From positions 86,514,915 through 86,578,914 of the forward strand of contig NC_069124.1 in assembly GCF_026914265.1 (NCBI RefSeq): a stretch of DNA of 64,000 nucleotides. The letters are read 5' to 3'. The translations under genes and the position numbers were made by a program. A model generated the notes under the pieces. The model worked only from the letters and a program-made list of their open reading frames with translations. It did no database searches and was not told where the DNA came from. Shown in pieces: positions 60,501 through 64,000 of this stretch. The stretch comes from Mya arenaria (taxonomy: Eukaryota; Mollusca; Bivalvia; Myida; Myidae). Numbering within the stretch: the stretch's first letter is position 1; every line of letters begins with the position of its first letter.

Positions 60501-63500
60501 ATTCGACCTCAACTGGTAGTATTATGTCTTGGCGACTGTCATTGCTAGCAAAGTCTTGTACACGCATATTTATTGCTTCATCTTCACGCGAAAGATGATA
60601 GTTGTGATCGAACACATTTTCAAAATATTTTTGGAAGCCTTTAACGACATTTTCATCAGAATATTTCACATCATCAAATATCAGTTCGTTACAAATTTCA
60701 GTGTTTTTCCCAATCTTACTCTTTAATGTTTTCCAGAACTGTCTATATATATATAGTCAAGCTCTGCGGTGCGATTCAGTTCATCTAAGTATTTGTTTTA
60801 ACTTTCTCTTTGTTTTTGTCTCTGAATGTTCCTGAACTTTGCTTTAGCCTGCTTATATTCACGATAGGTATCGTACTCGTTACCTCTTGGTCGCCCTGCT
60901 GCCATCCAGATTCTTCGTAATCCTCGCGCAGCGGAGTGAGAGGCTTTTATTTCATGATCCCTGTCGCTTTGTTGACGGCAATGATTTCGTTTTGTCCTGT
61001 GTGATTAGTGTCGTCATTTTGGAGTTATCTGAAGTTACACATGTATGCATGTCCTGCTTCCTAGATTGCACTTCACTTCCCAGCGTAATAGCATCGGCGT
61101 ATGTTTTTGGCTGAACAGCGTCAGCTCCTGCATCGTGACCACTATAGCTCACGGATGTATCATCGGTTTTATTCCAAGCACCGTCGACAAGTCGTTGATT
61201 TACGGTCGCTATGGAAGAGCCAAGACGCTTCACCTCAGTCTGAAGCTTACTGATTTCGGAAGTAGCGGTTGCTTCCGGTAGCCTCGCAAGTACACTTCTA
61301 AACGTTCCGTTAAACACTCTTTAATTATTCGCTATCTGTGCCATGTCAGTTTGAATAGCTGCGACAAGCACTGAATCTTTAGCTTGTTGTGCCGATATCT
61401 TGAGAATTTCAGAATTCATATTTGCAATGAGTGCAAATAAGTCAGGTTGGACGATGCTTTCTTTGTCAAAATAAATTTTATCATTGTAAAATTAAATTGT
61501 AAGAGTCACCTCAAAAGAAATCGCTTAGCTTCTTTAGGTGCTGGAGCTAGCTTTTGTGATATTGAATGCAAAACATAACGTGTTTTTTCATATCAAGGTA
61601 CGTTAAGTACTCTGAGTAAATATAGCCCCAGAACTATCTGGAAATATCTAAACAAATACAAGGCTAAATCTACTTCTAGCAGTCATGATGTCAATATTGA
61701 TGATTTCATTAAATATTTTAAGGATATAACAAAAACTCCACACCTCAGTTCATTCGACAATGTTAACAATTTGGAACCAGAAACCATTAAATGTTGATGA
61801 ATAAGACTGCACTTTTACGATCACTGAAATTTTGATAACCATTTCAAATTAAAAAAAGACAAAAAGTCCTGATATGCAAAGTAATGTTGCTAATTTTTTC
61901 ATTGATTCCAAGCACTCTATTCCCCCTATGCTGTTAAGAGTTTGAATTATATTTATGACAAAGGAATTTATCCTGAGGCTTGTTGTAAAGGCGTCATAGT
62001 TCCTATCTTTAAGAAAGGTCATCGTTCTTGTTCTGCTATCTAAAGAGGGATAAGACGAATCTTATCACGTTAACCAGTTAGTATGTTACTTATTAGGTGG
62101 AATTCGCAAACCATAACTAGTTAACCTGTTAGCGCCTGATTCTGGAATGCATTTATAGCTAAGTGGTAACACGAATCTTATCACGTTAACCAGTTAGTAT
62201 GTTACTTACTAAGTGGAATTCGCAAACCATAACTAGATAACCTGTTAGCGCCTGAATCTGGAATGCATTTATAGCTAAGTGGTAACACGAATCTTATCAC
62301 GTTAACCAGTTAGTATGTTACTTACTAGGTGGAATTCACAAACCATAACTAGATAACCTGTTAATGTTATACAGCCAAAAAAAGGTAACAGGTGGCAGTT
62401 CTGGGCACTTTCAAGACTGTTTTCAGTCTTATGATATTTATCTTACCAAAAACGTAACGCAAATATTCACTTGATAGCAAGATAATGATCGTGAAAACAA
62501 ATTAAGTGGTTAACACGGAACAATTCGCGAACGTTAACCGGCCATTTTACGGTATATATATGCCATACAATATACGTAGAGAATATGGAATGAAATCAAA
62601 CTGGCATAGCTTACTTAAATGCAAGTTCATGTCAAAATGTGAAGGCTGTCAACAATGTTGCTAGATTTATTTCCGATGCTATGAAATTTTGAGAGGAAAA
62701 ATTCCAAATATTGGCTGCTTCTTAGTTTTTCTTTATCAATAATGATAGTAATGATAATAGTAGTGATGATAATGGAATGATGATAAGGATTATGACAGAA
62801 ACTATAACGATTAATAATAATATGGATTGTATAACTCGCTGATTAATAATACTATTTACATTGTCAAGTTTTTCATATGCACTTTATTTTGTTTAATATA
62901 ATGTAAGTTTGTAATTTATAATTGTAATATTTGTTTATGTACGTTTGTGTCTTGGTCATCAATTTACTTCATTGTGTAAATGGCGAAAGGCAAGATGCCG
63001 ATTTACCAATATAAATGTCCATTGAAAAACTTGGAAAAATGTCTTATTTAGTTCTTGCTATAACAGTTTATTACGGGAACTAAAACCATCTACATCCGAA
63101 CATACCCTAGCAAGTGTAAATAAATGGAAATACATACACCACATGAAGGGGCCATTCGAACTTCGCCGTTCTAAGAAGGACGATTTACAATGTTAAAGAT
63201 AAAATCATTTTATTTGTCGTACAATTTGATAGTCTTGTCTTCATGAGGGTCTTTTTTTAAAACGCAATATACATATTATATGATTCTATCTGGAAGTACG
63301 GGATTATCGTCTTTAAGCACAATCAGCAGCTTGAGAGGTGAAGACTAAGATATCTCTTTAATGTTCACGACTTGATGAAAAAATGATAAAGTGCCAAACG
63401 AATCACACGCATCCGAGCGTGATGTAGTTGTCAAAATGAGCATTTCCATTTTTATTGCCATAAAATGTATTTTTTTTCTCGCGTTAATGATGTTGATTTT

Positions 63501-63983
63501 TGGAGGTTTCAATTTCTCTGAACGTATAACTATTTGACAAACAGTTGTATGAAGTGATGAAAAATCATAATCGTTTAATATGGAGGCTGCCCACTGCTTA
63601 CGCACTGTTTCAAACACAGTGACACAAGATGTATAAAGGAAGGCAGGTAAAATAAAACTGTTAAAAGCAGGAACATTTAATTCTGAACTATTTACAAATG
63701 AAAGTGTTCCCTTTTTCATTATAATTGTGATAATTGAGATGTATTTGTAATATAATAAATACAATATTCAACACCCAGTGAACTTCTCTGACCGTTAAAA
63801 GGCGGTTACCTAATGATTTAGTGATAGACGGTTCTTAATATATTTGTAGCTTGTTGCGAACACAACTGTTTAACAACTGTATTACCATCCCTTATAACTA
63901 CTCGTAGTGTTTCGAAAACATAATATCCCCTGATATACCTGTTCCAGCCAGACGTTGATTGTCAGCACTTGATTGACCTCGTC
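53974..63983 (-). CDS. Nicotinic acetylcholine receptor alpha-type subunit gene (partial, 5 exons)
   Basis: Subunit of a pentameric Cys-loop cation channel in the plasma membrane. Exons 63983-63939, 57316-57207, 56396-56216, 55994-55640 and 54587-53974 join in phase (45, 110, 181, 355 and 614 bp) into about 434 residues ending in a stop. All junctions are GT-AG. Seen in order: loop D ([15 protein letters not shown]), loop A ([10 protein letters not shown]), a 13-residue Cys-loop ([15 protein letters not shown]), loop B (GSWTYDG), loop C with adjacent cysteines (TVTYACC), TM1, TM2 ([14 protein letters not shown]), TM3, a ~130-residue cytoplasmic loop and TM4. The CC pair marks an alpha-type, agonist-binding subunit and GEK at TM2 fits a cation pore. 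The mix of alpha9/10-like ligand domain and alpha7-like TM2 is common in mollusc paralogues; exact orthology is not decidable. The signal peptide and the first exons lie beyond the right edge. Confidence 0.95.
55640..55994 (-). CDS. nAChR exon: loop C, TM1, TM2
   Basis: From V-D-V-V-N-R-S (acceptor TGTGTTACAG) to S-E-F-V-P-L-I-G (donor GTAGTT). Includes an N-R-S glycosylation sequon, loop C TYACC, TM1 ([20 protein letters not shown]) and the pore-lining TM2. The exon begins in phase 0 and ends after one base of the glycine codon, which the next exon completes. Confidence 0.94.
56216..56396 (-). CDS. nAChR exon: Cys-loop and loop B
   Basis: Acceptor CCCCGTCTCCAG at 56397 and donor CAA|GTACGT at 56216. 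Its first base completes the asparagine codon split from the previous exon, giving N-A-D-D-F. It then reads through [18 protein letters not shown], the Cys-loop and GSWTYDGFQ. Exon length 181 keeps the frame. Confidence 0.93.
57207..57316 (-). CDS. nAChR exon: loops D/A region
   Basis: 110 bp from [11 protein letters not shown] through the [15 protein letters not shown] block, which contains loop A. Acceptor TTTACCACAG and donor AA|GTAAGG. This is the standard ~110-bp exon that follows the 45-bp exon in nAChR genes. Confidence 0.93.
57750..58344 (+). pseudogene. LINE AP-endonuclease fragment in the receptor intron
   Basis: Frames give [23 protein letters not shown] (57918 onward), then after shifts [16 protein letters not shown] and DIIWFYI. 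This is the SETW...F.SF....K.RRSGG....Y......D.IW block of LINE AP-endonucleases. It is cut off where the minus-strand LINE tail begins at 58345. Confidence 0.65.
58345..61490 (-). pseudogene. Near-complete LINE (GFIPDI family) lacking the endonuclease region
   Basis: Minus-strand order: an ORF1-like coiled-coil frame (about 61490-60952; [20 protein letters not shown]), an EN-RT linker ([18 protein letters not shown], about 60930), then the RT. The RT shows [13 protein letters not shown] and [20 protein letters not shown], a frameshift near 60210, [31 protein letters not shown] and the catalytic [11 protein letters not shown] (about 59790). An in-frame TAG at 59540-59538 follows, then [18 protein letters not shown] and a shifted Cys/His C-terminus near 58760. 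The 3' end AGGAAATAAAGAT is followed by (TTGAA)n at 58370-58345. About 220 codons of AP-endonuclease are absent between coiled coil and linker. Inserted antisense-neutral, in the same orientation as the receptor gene. Inactive. Confidence 0.8.
61600..62045 (+). pseudogene. LINE linker/RT fragment in the receptor intron
   Basis: Decayed plus-strand frames read [37 protein letters not shown] and, later, [29 protein letters not shown] (61943-62030). The latter is the start of a LINE RT ([10 protein letters not shown]). It stops abruptly at the 116-bp tandem repeat. Confidence 0.6.
62055..62400 (+). repeat. 116-bp tandem repeat, three copies
   Basis: ACGAATCTTATCACGTTAACC recurs at 62055, 62171 and 62287. 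Copies are nearly identical, each holding GTTAACCAGTTAGTATGTTACTTA and ACTAG(T/A)TAACCTGTTAGCG. The palindromic TTAACYAGTTA words are shared with 18120-18350. Confidence 0.9.
62401..63938. other. Remainder of the 6.6-kb receptor intron
   Basis: No gene. The 139-codon minus frame at 63345-63764 lacks domain resemblance and splice-framed boundaries. A GAT/AAT-rich simple stretch lies near 62730-62830. Confidence 0.5.
63939..63983 (-). CDS. nAChR 45-bp exon
   Basis: Fifteen codons, [15 protein letters not shown], between acceptor TTTATCTTCAG and donor CAG|GTATAT. A 45-bp exon encoding this piece of the N-terminal beta sheet is a conserved hallmark of nAChR genes. It joins in phase 0 to EWVDE across a 6.6-kb intron. 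The gene continues beyond position 64000. Confidence 0.92.
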
Positions 63984-64000
63984 CTGAAGATAAAACAAAA

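Noticed and set aside
63345..63764. 139-codon minus-strand frame as a receptor exon or nested gene
   Set aside because: Not in phase with the receptor exons and without a plausible domain.

Overview
This window is eukaryotic, AT-rich and gene-poor. It looks like an intron/intergenic stretch of a lophotrochozoan genome, most probably a bivalve mollusc. The grounds are a nicotinic-receptor gene split by GT-AG introns, many decayed non-LTR retrotransposons (LINEs), TTAA-flanked MITE-like elements, tRNA-like SINE pieces and long minisatellites. Species assignment is inference; no bacterial, phage or CRISPR feature is present.

Two genes are convincing, both on the minus strand. (1) An alpha-type nicotinic acetylcholine receptor subunit occupies 53974-63983. 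Five exons are visible and the gene runs off the right edge. They encode loop D, loop A, the Cys-loop, the Tyr-x-Cys-Cys loop C, TM1-TM4 and the stop. (2) A 348-codon gene of unknown function lies at 10808-11854. It has a recognisable upstream promoter (TATA box and CRE-like site), a probable 5'-UTR intron and a poly(A) signal 14 bp past the stop.

The rest is repeat-derived. 1-10.6 kb: a 2-kb inverted-repeat-flanked segment, a SINE, two TTAA-type elements and a possible DNA-transposon remnant. 14-26 kb: LINE fragments around a ~7-kb inverted structure whose ~2-kb arms end in arrays of a 29-bp minisatellite. 26-32 kb: LINE pieces joined in alternating orientation. 32-46 kb: palindromic dispersed repeats, three MITE families and an 846-bp foldback-type element inserted in a MITE with a 9-bp target duplication. 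47.4-52.2 kb: a 4.75-kb array of a 27-bp unit that leaves four of six frames open. 57.7-62.4 kb: a pile of LINE fragments and a 116-bp tandem repeat inside the 6.6-kb receptor intron.

I see no operon or multi-gene pathway. The two genes are independent and the interest lies mainly in the repeats. All LINE ORFs carry stops, frameshifts or truncations, so none looks autonomously active. Names of LINE families and MITEs rest on protein-motif and end-sequence recognition by eye, not on a database search.
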